From Coleofasciculus sp. FACHB-1120 (GTDB lineage Bacteria > Cyanobacteriota > Cyanobacteriia > Cyanobacteriales > FACHB-T130): a stretch of 52,521 nucleotides of DNA. Below are positions 1-10,300 of this stretch, piece by piece. The notes beneath the pieces were generated by a model, which saw nothing but the letters and a program-made list of their open reading frames with translations, searched no databases and was not told the DNA's origin. The stretch lies in NCBI RefSeq assembly GCF_014698845.1, contig NZ_JACJTV010000038.1, positions 1 to 52,521 on the forward strand. The letters run 5' to 3'. Every line of letters starts with the position of its first letter. Within the stretch, counting starts at the first letter, position 1. A program made the position numbers and the translations under genes.

Positions 1-76
1 CAAATATCTCCGGATGCACTCCGCATCGCCGCTTGAAAGCACTTGGCGTGAGTTGTTTGAGTTGTTTGTAGGTCAT
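1..76 (-). CDS. IS5-like transposase, N-terminus (truncated by window edge)
   Basis: The minus strand opens with ATG at 76 behind a strong ribosome binding site (AAGGAGG about 8 bases upstream) and reads 25 codons to the window edge. The first residues (MTYKQLKQLTPSAFKRRCGV) resemble the start of cyanobacterial IS5/DDE-type transposases as I remember them (M-Y-x-Q-hydrophobic-K-x-L-x-P-x-x-FKR-x-CGV). Only the N-terminal domain is visible, so the catalytic DDE residues cannot be assessed. Upstream, the decayed IS1-like gene abuts it, so two elements are nested or adjacent here. Confidence 0.55.
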   Translation of the reverse strand, partial: MTYKQLKQLTPSAFKRRCGVHPEIF

Positions 77-146
77 GCGGCTTTCCTCCTTAACCTACTT
101 TTTCCCACCTTCCTTCCATTCACGCAAGAGGTCTAATATTTTCTTC

Positions 147-695
147 TTCACGCGCGTGTCATATAGGCCTTGCTGACGATGTGGTCTCCATCTTGGATAA
201 ATATCGGGTACACCGACCATCCGTCGGTGACATCAAAGCAGCACCCGAAGCATTTGACAATTAGCCCTAGAGGTTTGACAGTCTCTGCACTGCGATCGCC
301 CACTGTCCTAGCCAAGATACCCGCCTGAAAGTGATTGACCGCAGTCCAAATCCACGCCTTGTTACGTTTGTGGCAACATCCGTTTGAAGTTCATCGAGAT
401 CACTAATCTCAAGAATTTCCAAGGGACTCTGGGGCATCTGGTAGTGACAAACCTGCCGCTCAAACCCAGCGCAGGATGGTCGTGTGGTGAATGTCTGTGA
501 CTCGCGAGGGTTCCTCGCAGTCCCAAGACAAAACAGATACATTTTAAGGCACAGTCGCTTAACATCGTTGGAATACTGCCAGGGTCGGTAATGAGCTAGA
601 AACTGGCGACCACACTGCTTGCATTTGTAGCACTGTGTACCTTGACGATGACCGTTCTTGGCCACCTCGGTTGCATTACACTTTGGACACTTCAT
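147..695 (-). pseudogene. Decayed IS1-family transposase
   Basis: From ATG at 695 the minus strand encodes the IS1/InsA-type zinc ribbon (MKCPKCxxTEVxKNGHRxGxQxYKCKxCGRQF) followed by a helix-turn-helix. The expected continuation is present but spread over all three frames. A segment resembling RVTDIHHTTILRWV near 440-515 is in one frame, a segment EISDLDELQT near 385-410 in another, and the catalytic-domain pieces WIWTAVNHFQAGILA and GDRSAETVKPL (about 265-355), then FDVTDGWSVYPIF (about 195-240), in yet another. At least three frameshifts and internal stops are needed to join them, so it cannot make a transposase. The similarity fades at about 147, after a tract reading SKAYMTR. The family assignment is firm; the exact ends are not, because terminal inverted repeats were not identified. 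Confidence 0.8.
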
Positions 696-863
696 TTCCC
701 ACCAGGGGACAGACACCTTAATTGTTCCATTTTGCCTCAAAGAGCATTATTCTCTCCACAAGGTCAAAATCATTAACGACCGAAAACTGACAACAAATAA
801 GTAACCAAGCTCAGCAAAACTGAGTTGTGTGCCAAAATCAGGATTGATGCATACTGGGCGACC

Positions 864-3449
864 ATGCTGGGAACACAACTGGGAGGGCGCTATAAAGTAG
901 TCAAAGTCCTAGGAGCTGGAGGATTTAGTCAAACTTATATTGCTGAGGACACGCAGCGACCGGGAAACCCTAGGTGTGTCGTCAAGCACCTCAAACCTGC
1001 CCGCCAAGATCCGGCTTTTTTGCATATGGCTCGGCGGATGTTCCAAACCGAGGCAAAAACGCTTGAAAAACTGGGACATCACCAGCAAATCCCCCATCTG
1101 CTAGCTTACTTTGAAGAAGACCAACAATTTTACCTGGTGCAGGAGTTCATTGAAGGTTCTCCCCTGAGTGAGGAATTGCACCAAGGTACGTGCTTGGGCG
1201 AATCTGAAGTTATTCAGTTTTTGCAGGATGTACTGGGCATCCTAGAGTTTGTTCATGGTTATCAAGTCATCCACCGCGACATCAAGCCGAGCAATTTGAT
1301 CCGGCGGCGACCGGACGGCAAATTAGTCTTAATTGACTTTGGCGCGGTCAAGGAAATCCGCACCCAGTTGACGAGTGGAACCGATCAGACCAACATTACA
1401 GTGGGAATTGGCACTCAGGGTTATGTGCCCAGCGAACAATTAGCCGGTAAGCCAAAATACAGTAGCGATATCTATGCCTTGGGGATCACTGCGATCCAAC
1501 TGTTGACAGGGTTTAGACCCAACCATCTACCAGAAGATCCTGAAACCTCTGAGATTATTTGGCGGGATAAAGCCGAGGTCAGCGATCGCCTAGCAGCGAT
1601 TTTAGAAAAGATGGTACGATACCACTTCCGCGATCGCTACCAGTCCGCGACAGAAGTCAGCCAAGCGATCGCTTCATTGACTGAGGTATCCTTTTCGGAA
1701 ACTACGCCCGTTCCAGAAGAATTTTCTCCAGAAAATCTCGCTGACAAAAGCGGGGAAAAAATTAGCGATCGCGCGGGTGTCCTTGAGAAAAAAGCGTCGC
1801 CGATCCGTTTAGCGATCGCAAGTATCCTCGCGACTGGCTTGCTGCTGGGGGTGAGGCAACTGGGAGGCTTGCAGTCCTTGGAATTGGCAACCTTCGATCA
1901 GATGGTGCGGTTACGGTTTGCGACGCGGGTATTGGGAGACTTAGATCGTTCATCCCCGATGGAAGGGCCAGATCCTCGCCTCCTGGTCGTCGAAATCACC
2001 GAAGCAGATATCAAAGCTCAAAACAGATATCCGCTATCCGATCGGACTCTGCATCAGCTATTAGTGCAACTAGAACGGCATCAACCGCGAGTCATCGGTT
2101 TGGATATCTACCGCGATATCCCGATCGAACCCGGTCATGCAGAATTAGCCAAGCAATTGCAAAAGAGCGATCGCATCATTCCCGTCTGCAAAATCAGCGA
2201 TCTCGATAATCCTGGAGTGGCACCGCCCAAAACTGTCCCAGAAGACCGCCTTGGCTTCGACGATCTGGTGATCGACCCCGATAATGCCGTTCGCCGCAGT
2301 CTTTTGTTTGCAACTTCCGATGTTGGTGCTTGTAAGACTCCCTACTCCCTAGGTGCGCGTCTGGCGCTGCGCTACCTGGAACAACTGGGAATCGAGGCAC
2401 AACCGCACCCGAAAAACTATCTCCAACTCAATTCAATTGTATTCAAACCCCTAGAACCAAATTTTGGAGGATACCAGCAGGCAGATTCAGGCGGCTACCA
2501 GATCCTGCTTGATTATCGCTCTGCTCACAATATTGCCCAGCAGGTAACACTCACTGAAGTTTTAAAAGGTCAGATCAACCCAGATTGGGTTAGAGATCGC
2601 ATTGTTCTGATCGGTGTCACCACACCCACGGTTGATAACGCCTTTTACACCCCCTACGGAGGTGGGCGTAAGATGTTTGGGGTAAAAGTGCAAGCACAAA
2701 CCATCAGCCAAATCCTCAGTGTCGTTCTAGACAAGCGACCTTTGTTTTGGTCTTGGTCGGAATGGGTTGAGCTGTTATGGATTGTGGGATGGGCAGCCGT
2801 TGGGGGCATTTTAACTTGGCGAATCCGTCATCCCCTGCGATTGATTGCGGTTGGAACTGCAACGCTAGGCGTCTTGTTTGTGACTGGCTTCTATTTCTTT
2901 ATGCAGGCAGGTTGGGTACCTGTAGCAGCACCAGCGCTGGGTTTGCTGGTTAGCGGCGGCTCCGCAGTCGTCTGTCGGCTGGCTCCAAAAAGAAGAAAAC
3001 AACGACAAAACAACCCGCCCCAAAAGACGCCCCAAGAGATGGTTTCAGCACCGATAGATCACTGCCCACCAGAGGAGCGAATCCCAGCAGATACGCTATC
3101 CCCGCAGGAGGTCACTTTCCACTCAGGTTCTACACAAACAACGATGGGTGGCAGCTTAGAACCCAATCAGCGCCACTCTTTCTCGCTTGCCGCCACTGAG
3201 GGGCAGCTATTGACGGTGGCAGCGGTAGAAGGCAACGTCAATATCACTGTGATCGATCCGGAAGGGCAAACTGTCGGGACGATTACCGATGGGGCACATT
3301 GGCAAGGATTGCTGCCTTCTGATGGCAATTACAAAATTGAAGTGTACTCGCCTGATGCATCTGTTTATACAGTTAGTTTTGATGTGGGAGAGGATACAAC
3401 AGAAAGTTTAAACCCCACAATTTTGACAAATTCTCACCTGAACAAATAG
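864..3449 (+). CDS. CHASE2 domain Ser/Thr protein kinase
   Basis: This is an 861-residue membrane sensor kinase of the cyanobacterial CHASE2 type. An Hanks-type kinase domain occupies residues ~8-275, with the glycine-rich loop LGAGGFSQTY, the catalytic loop HRDIKPSN (H137, D139) and DFG at 158-160, so it should be active. A first membrane segment (~312-333) leads into an extracytoplasmic CHASE2 domain (~335-620). Three further membrane helices (~633-703) and a C-terminal beta-sandwich, PPC-like domain (~750-855) follow. CHASE2 is a presumed ligand-sensing domain; the ligand is unknown. An in-frame ATG lies 39 bases upstream, but 864 is preferred because MLGTQLGGRY is the usual N-terminus of this family. 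It is monocistronic, with 890 bases to the next large gene. Specific substrates cannot be predicted. Confidence 0.9.
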   Translation: MLGTQLGGRYKVVKVLGAGGFSQTYIAEDTQRPGNPRCVVKHLKPARQDPAFLHMARRMFQTEAKTLEKLGHHQQIPHLLAYFEEDQQFYLVQEFIEGSPLSEELHQGTCLGESEVIQFLQDVLGILEFVHGYQVIHRDIKPSNLIRRRPDGKLVLIDFGAVKEIRTQLTSGTDQTNITVGIGTQGYVPSEQLAGKPKYSSDIYALGITAIQLLTGFRPNHLPEDPETSEIIWRDKAEVSDRLAAILEKMVRYHFRDRYQSATEVSQAIASLTEVSFSETTPVPEEFSPENLADKSGEKISDRAGVLEKKASPIRLAIASILATGLLLGVRQLGGLQSLELATFDQMVRLRFATRVLGDLDRSSPMEGPDPRLLVVEITEADIKAQNRYPLSDRTLHQLLVQLERHQPRVIGLDIYRDIPIEPGHAELAKQLQKSDRIIPVCKISDLDNPGVAPPKTVPEDRLGFDDLVIDPDNAVRRSLLFATSDVGACKTPYSLGARLALRYLEQLGIEAQPHPKNYLQLNSIVFKPLEPNFGGYQQADSGGYQILLDYRSAHNIAQQVTLTEVLKGQINPDWVRDRIVLIGVTTPTVDNAFYTPYGGGRKMFGVKVQAQTISQILSVVLDKRPLFWSWSEWVELLWIVGWAAVGGILTWRIRHPLRLIAVGTATLGVLFVTGFYFFMQAGWVPVAAPALGLLVSGGSAVVCRLAPKRRKQRQNNPPQKTPQEMVSAPIDHCPPEERIPADTLSPQEVTFHSGSTQTTMGGSLEPNQRHSFSLAATEGQLLTVAAVEGNVNITVIDPEGQTVGTITDGAHWQGLLPSDGNYKIEVYSPDASVYTVSFDVGEDTTESLNPTILTNSHLNK

Positions 3450-3543
3450 TTCGGCACAGCTGACGATAGATCGCCACAAAATTCAATAAGGTTGTTTTGC
3501 TGCTAATTGTTTATTGCTAATTAATGAATTGAACAATTACAGA

Positions 3544-3656
3544 TATAGCAGTTTTATTTAAGTTTGGCGCAAGTATTCGCCTTATATTCGCATTAGTGTA
3601 GAGACAAGGATTATCGCGTCTCTATAGGGGTTCACAAATCGTTTAGAATTGCTATA
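3544..3656. repeat. MITE-like element, copy 1
   Basis: This 113-bp stretch is bounded by imperfect inverted ends, TATAGCAGTTTTA at the left and TAGAATTGCTATA at the right (10 of 13 positions pair). The interior holds a nearly palindromic GAGAC...GTCTC segment. It resembles the 104-bp element at 37515-37618 in length and end sequence. No coding capacity is seen. A non-autonomous mobile element is an inference from structure. Confidence 0.45.
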
Positions 3657-3694
3657 GATAACGCAAGAATTTTATAGGTATAGCGGTTCTGATG

Positions 3695-3721
3695 TAGGGA
3701 CATGGCAATGCCATGTCCCTA
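3695..3721. repeat. Perfect 27-bp palindrome
   Basis: Arms of 13 bp (TAGGGACATGGCA and its complement) surround a single central A. It follows a half-copy of the MITE-like end motif at 3679-3690. No T-tract follows on the + strand, so it looks like a dispersed cyanobacterial palindrome rather than a clear intrinsic terminator, although it may protect mRNA ends. Confidence 0.6.
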
Positions 3722-4119
3722 TAAATATTGCACCCAATTGAGGACTATGAAGTGGACGCTCTAATAATTATTAGGAGGGACAAAGCCCCCGTAAAAAGGG
3801 GTAAAAGACGGAGTGGTTGCAGACATCTTGCCGCATTTACAAAGCCATTTTACAAGGTGACTACTGCTTTGCGATCGCGCTCCTTCACCTCGCATTGCTG
3901 AATTATGTTCCGATAGCTGTTGTCACGTATACAAAGAAAATTCATAAAACCTAAACTGCCTTCTCTGCCAAGTATAAACAAGCAAGTTAGTTTATCTTGG
4001 GGAAAGAAGAGTTCAAGATAGGCACCTCAAACTACATTTTTCCCTTGACGAACCCACACGGAATTGTCATCTTTAATGAAGAAAAATACCTATTCTAAAG
4101 AGAGAGGATAAATCATGGA

Positions 4120-4311
4120 ATGAGTATTGTACCGACTCAACTTGCTCAATCTCAAGCAGATGCTTCTGATGATTATTGGCAGCAATGCCAACTCAAGGCT
4201 CAGTTATCCATTAGTTTCAGTTTCGAGTTTTCGCCGAATGCACTTGAGGGGTTGCAGCAAAGGATAAAACTGCGAAGCTTGTCTGACCGTATCTTTATGA
4301 ATTGGAAATAA
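4120..4311 (+). CDS. Small hypothetical ORF upstream of the sensor kinase
   Basis: This 63-codon frame (MSIVPTQLAQSQADASDDYW...) ends 27 bases before the hybrid kinase start and has an AGAGAGAGGA tract about 18 bases upstream of its ATG. I do not recognise it; it has no membrane segment or motif. It could be a genuine leader peptide of the operon, a remnant of a longer gene, or chance. Its placement directly before the kinase is the only supporting context. Confidence 0.25.
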   Translation: MSIVPTQLAQSQADASDDYWQQCQLKAQLSISFSFEFSPNALEGLQQRIKLRSLSDRIFMNWK

Positions 4312-4338
4312 CTCCGGATTATAGCCAAAGATCGTTAT

Positions 4339-7300
4339 ATGTGGAAGCTTTTAAAAGAAATATTCTCATCAGAACAATTCATCCCTCACGGTCACTGCTA
4401 CCTTTGGCAAACGAAACTGGTATGGCTTCACCTGGTTTCTGACTTATTGATTGCGATCGCCTATTTCTCGATTCCGGCGATGCTCATCTACTTCATCCAC
4501 AAGCGGAAAGATATTCCCTTTCAAGGGATATTTGCCTTATTTGGAGCCTTTATTATTCTCTGCGGTACCGGGCACCTGATGGAAATCTGGACGCTTTGGC
4601 ATCCGGTTTACTGGCTGACAGGAATTGAGCAAGCGATGACTGCCTTGGTTTCTTGCTACACGGCTCTACAAATGGTAACGCTGTTGCCGCAATTCTTGGC
4701 TTTGAAAACGCCAGAACAACTAGAGACTCTCAACCGGGAACTTCAGAGCGAGATTGCAATCCGGGTGCAGGCAGAAGAAGCATTACGCCGCGTCAACGAT
4801 GAGTTAGAAAATCGGGTCAGCGATCGCACTGCCGAATTATCAAAAACCCTGCATACCCTCCAATCTGAAATTGCCGAACACAAACGGACACAGCAGGAGT
4901 TACTCCAGAGTCAGCATTTCATTGAGCGGATTGCCGAAGCCAGCCCCAATGTTTTGTTTCTCTACGATCTGATCGAGCAACGCAATGTCTATATCAATCG
5001 TGAAATCGCCGCAACTTTAGGATATACGCCCGAAGAAATTCAAGAACCGGGGTTAGATTTCCAAAACCTGATGCATCCTGACGATTTTGCCAGACTGCCG
5101 GAATATTTCCAACAATTCGAGGATGCCTCTGACAGTGAAATCTTTGAGAACGAGTACCGGATGAGGCATCGAAACGGAGAATGGCGGACTCTGCTGAACC
5201 GGGATACTCTGTTTGCCAGAACCTCTGACGGCAAGGTGAAACAGATTCTTGGCACGACGAGCGATATCACTGAAAGAAAGCAAGCAGAAGTTGAAATTCG
5301 TCTGTTGCTGGAAGCCACCCAAGCCATCAATCGCTCTGTTGACGTAGATACTGCTTTAGCAATTATTCTGCGATTAATTTGTACGACAATCGGCTGGGAT
5401 GTTGGAGAAACTTGGGTTCCAACTGAGGATGGTACGGTTTTAAAAAATAGTCCGGGTTGGTATGGGTGCGATAGCGAAGCGGTAGTCGCCTTGGGACATC
5501 GCTCGGTTGAAGAATTCCGATGTCATAGCGAAACAGTCACCTTTACCGCCAACGTTGGGCTGCCAGGGCGCGTTTGGTCATCTCAGAAACCAGAATGGGT
5601 AGAAGATGTTTCCGCAACCACACAGGAAACCTTTGCGCGATCGCAAATCGCCGCAAAAGTTGGATTAAAAACAGGTTTGGGCGTGCCAATCCTTGCCAAT
5701 CAGCGAGTGTTGGCAGTTTTAGTTTTCTTTAAGCGGAGCAAAAGTGCAGAAGATCGGCATTTGTTTGAGCTAGTGAATGCGGTTGCGGCTCAATTGGGTT
5801 GGCTGATTGAACGCAAACTTGCCGAAGCCGCTCTCAGAAGCAGCGAAGAACGGCTGCAAATGGCGTTAGATGGGAGCGCCTTAGGGATATGGGATTGGAA
5901 TTTAACGACCGGAGAGATGTATTTTGACCGGCAATGGAAGAAGATGCTGGGGTATGAGCCAGAGGAGATTGAGAACAGTTATCAATTCTGGGAGCGGTTG
6001 GTGCATCCAGAGGATACCGCTAGCGCGATAGACGCTTTAACCTCGCATCGGGAAGGTAAAACACCCGTTTCCGAAATTGAATTGCGGATGCGCTCAAAAT
6101 CAGGCGAGTGGAAGTGGATTTTGTGTCATGGCAAGGTGATGGAGCGCGATCGCTCTGGTGTGGCGCTGCGGATGACGGGGACGCATAAAGACGTTAGCGA
6201 TCGCATTGCCTTAGAACGAGAACTTGCCTTGCGGGAAGCTCGCCTGAATGCCTTTTTCAGCTCGGCTCCTGTCGGATTGAGCATCATGGACAAGGAACTG
6301 CGATTTGTGCAAATCAACGAACTCCTGGCAGAGGTGAATGGTTTCCCGGCGGGTGACATGATTGGCAAGACTATCCGTGAAGTCATCCCCGATGTCGCCC
6401 CTAAGTTGGAACCGCTCTATCAGCGAATGTTCGCAACGGGCGAATCCATTCTCAACCAAGAAATTAGCGGTGAAGTACCGAGCCAACCGGGGATTGTGCG
6501 AGACTGGATGGTTTCTTTCTTTCCCATACCAGACGAGGATAATCAGCTCACTGGTATCGGGGCAGTGGTGATGGAAATCACTGCTCGCAAACAAGCGGAG
6601 GTGGCACTAAGGTTGGCAACTGAACGCCTGCAACATCTGCTCACCTCTAGTCCGGGGATTATTTATAGCTGCAAGGCATCGGGGAATTATGACATCACCT
6701 TTGTCAGTGAGAATATCAAGACAGTTTTAGGCTATGAAGCCCAGGAATTTCTCGAAGATGCAACTTTTTGGGCAAGCCACATTCATCCAGAAGATGTTAC
6801 TCACGTCTTTGCTGAATTACCGCAACTGTTTGTTATAGGAGATTACACCCACGAATACCGTTTTTTACACAAAGACGGAACTTATCGCTGGCTCTACGAT
6901 CAACTTGAGCTGATCGTAGATGCATCTGGCAACCCCATCGAGATCGTTGGGTATTCGTTAGACATCAGCGATCGCAAGCGCTCAGAAGATCGGCTGCGAC
7001 TGCTTGAGCGAGCGATCGCCGCTTCTAGCAATGGTATTGTAATTAGCGATGCCCAACTGCCCGATACCCCAGTGATTTACGTCAATCCAGCTTTTGAGTC
7101 CATCACGGGTTACTCGGTATCAGCAACTCTGGGCAAAAATTGCCGCTTTTTACAGGGACCCGACACCGCCCAACCCGCTCTTGAGGAGCTGCGGCTGGCA
7201 CTGCGCGAAGAAAGAGAGTGTCGCGTCGTACTGCGGAACTATCGCCAAGACGGCAGCTTATTTTGGAATGAATTTTCTATTGCGCCGGTGCGAGATGCTT

Positions 7301-10300
7301 TAGGACGCTTGACTCACTATGTGGGGATTCAAGCGGATATCACCGAGGAGCGAATGGCAGTAGAAGCGCTGACCAATCAATTTAGCCGGACTCTCCTGCT
7401 CAAGCAGATTACCGAAGAAATCCGCTCTAGCTTAGAACCTCAGGAAATCTTTGCCACCGCCGCTGCCCAAATTTCTCAGTTACTCAAAATCGATCGCTGC
7501 CTAATTCATACCTATGTTGCTCAACCCGAACCCAGAATTCCTGTAGTCGCTGAGTTTGTGGCTCCTGGCTATCAATCTCTGCTGTCTTTGGAGATTCCAG
7601 TTGTTGGTAATCCGCATGGCGAGAAAATGCTAGCGCAAGATGCTGCTATCTCTTCGCCAGATATTTATGCTGACCCTCTTTTAGAAGCTGCTGAGCCATT
7701 ATGCCGCCAGATCGGTCTGAAGTCGATGCTATCAGTGCGAACTTCTTATCAGGGAGAACCGAATGGCGCGATTGGCTTACATCAGTGCGATCGCATCCGT
7801 CAGTGGACAGCAGACGAGATTGAACTATTAGAGTCTGTTGCGGCTCAAGTCGGGATTGCGATCGCTCAAGCTTCTCTCTTAGAGCAGGAAAAACAACAGC
7901 GTGCCTATCTCGACTGCCAAAATCAACAGCTACAGCAAGAAATTAGAGTTCGTCAACAGGCACAAGAAGAGCTTGTCAATACTCAAAGCGAACTGCGGCG
8001 GCAGTTAGTCGCAGTAGAGTCGGCATTGGATGGTATGGCGATTCTCAATGCCCAGGATGAGTACATCTATCTGAACGATGCTCATGTCAAGCTGTTTGGA
8101 TACGACAGCACCACCGACCTTTTGGGTAAGACTTGGCGCGAACTTTATCAACCAGATGAAATCAATCGCCTAGAGCGAGAAGTGGTTCCCCTGCTGATCC
8201 GGGACGGAGAATGGTGTGGAGAAGCGATCGGTAAAAAGCAGGATGGAAGCACCTTTTTCCTAGAACTTTCTCTGACTTTCACCGAAGAAGGATTTCGGGT
8301 TTGCATCTGCCGCGACATTAGCGATCGCAAACAAGCGGAAATTTCTTTGCAACAGCAATTTTTGCGGGAACGGTTGGTGGGGACTATCCAAGAACGCATT
8401 CGCTCCTCTCTCAACCTAGAGGAAGTCTTGAAAACAGCAGTGGAGGAAGTCCGGCAATTTTTGTTAACCGATCGGACAATTATTTACCGCTTTAATCCAG
8501 ACTGGAGCGGGGTTGTGGTTGTCGAGTCGGTGGGCGGGGATTGGATGCCAATTGTCGGCAGCAATATTGAAGACGAATGCTTTGTGGAAGCCTATGTCCC
8601 CCTTTACCAGGAAGGTCGCATTCGAGCGATCGCGGATATTCACAACGCAGGTCTAAATGAGTGCCACATTGATTTACTTCAGCAGTTTGAGGTGAAAGCT
8701 AACCTAATCGTTCCCATTTTGCAAGGGGAACGATTATGGGGACTGCTAATTGCTCAGCACTGTCAAAGTCCCAGGCAGTGGCACCCCTCCGAGATCCAAT
8801 GTCTTAGCCAGTTATCTGTGCAATTGGCGATCGCTATCCAGCAATGCACGCTTTTTGAAAAAGCCACCACTGAAATCATCGAGCGCAAACGGGTAGAGGA
8901 AGCATTACAACGGAGCAATAGCCGTTATCAAAATTTAGCAACAAACATACCGGGCATGATTTATCAATTTATGATGCGCCCGGATGGGATGATGAGTTTT
9001 CCGTATATCAGCCCCGTTTGCCAAGACATCTTTGGTGTTTCTCCAGAGGCGGTTCAGCAGAATATTTCTTTGATATTTGATGTAGTTCATCCTGATGACT
9101 TATCCAATGTCATTGAATCGATCGCTGTTTCAGCAAATACCCTAAAACATTGGCATGGCATCTGGCGAATTATCGTGCAAGGGAACATCAAATGGATTCA
9201 AGGGGATTCTCGACCGGAAAAGCAAGCGGATGGGAATATCCTCTGGGATGGTTTGATGATCGATATTAGCGATCGCTTTCAGGCTGAGGCAGAATTACGC
9301 AGAGCCAAAGAAGCTGCTGAGGTTGCCAACCACGCCAAAAGTCAATTCCTCGCTAATATGAGCCACGAACTGAGAACGCCACTCAATGCCGTCCTCGGCT
9401 TTACTCAAGTGATGAACCTCGACTCATCTCTATCCAAAGAGCATCAGGAATATCTAGGAATCATTAATCGAAGTGGCGAGCATCTGCTGGAATTAATCAA
9501 CGACATTCTAGAAATGTCCAAAATTGAGGCTGGCAGAACGACCGTTCATGAAAATAGCTTTGACTTAATTCGCCTCTTGGAAAACCTAGAAGAGATGTTT
9601 CGATTAAAAGCGAAATCAAAGGGATTACAGCTCATCCTAGACTATGCCCCCGATATTCCTCAATACGTGCAAACAGATGAAAGTAAATTGCGGCAAATCT
9701 TGATGAATCTCCTCGGAAATGCCATCAAATTTACTTCATCCGGCGGTATCACCTTGCGAGTTAAAAAGGAAATCGATAATCCGCAAAAATCTCATTCCCC
9801 ATTATCCATTTCCAATCACCTTTTGGTGTTTGAAGTCGAAGACACTGGCCCCGGTATTTCCCCACAAGAAATAGACAAATTATTTGAAGCTTTTTCCCAA
9901 ACAGAAACAGGTCGGAAATCTCAGCAAGGAACTGGATTAGGTCTACCGATTAGCCGCAAATTTGTGCAACTTCTGGGGGGAGAAATCGCAGTTAGCAGCC
10001 AACTAGACAGGGGAACCCGATTTTCCTTTGATATCCAGATTCGTCAAGCTGAACTGAGTGAGATTCAGACGACGCAGCCAAAACCCACGGTGATTGGTTT
10101 AGCACCAAACCAACTTCAATATCGCATCTTAGTGGTAGAAGACCGTCTAGAAAGTCGCATCCTGCTGGTCAAAGTCCTGACTGATGTTGGGTTTGAAGTG
10201 CGCGAAGCCGAAAATGGTCTAGAGGCAGTTGCTCTGTGGAAGACTTGGCAGCCGCACCTGATCTGGATGGATATGCGGATGCCGGTGATGGACGGGTATG

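Larger units (their letters stand above)
3450..4119. other. Intergenic region with dispersed repeats
   Basis: I see no gene between the CHASE2 kinase and the small ORF at 4120. The stretch holds a MITE-like element (3544-3656), a perfect palindrome (3695-3721) and a further half-copy of the TATAGCGGTTCT end motif at about 3679-3690. An AGGGACAAAGCCCCC-type tract near 3776-3800 is another dispersed cyanobacterial repeat pattern. The promoter of the downstream sensor operon probably lies in the AT-rich part, 3900-4110, but no clear -35/-10 pair stands out. Confidence 0.6.

Noticed and set aside
7381-7890. GAF2 of the large kinase as a second bilin-binding domain
   Set aside because: It has the GLHQCDRIRQW-type GAF core, but no Cys-His pair or DXCF motif at the chromophore positions was found.
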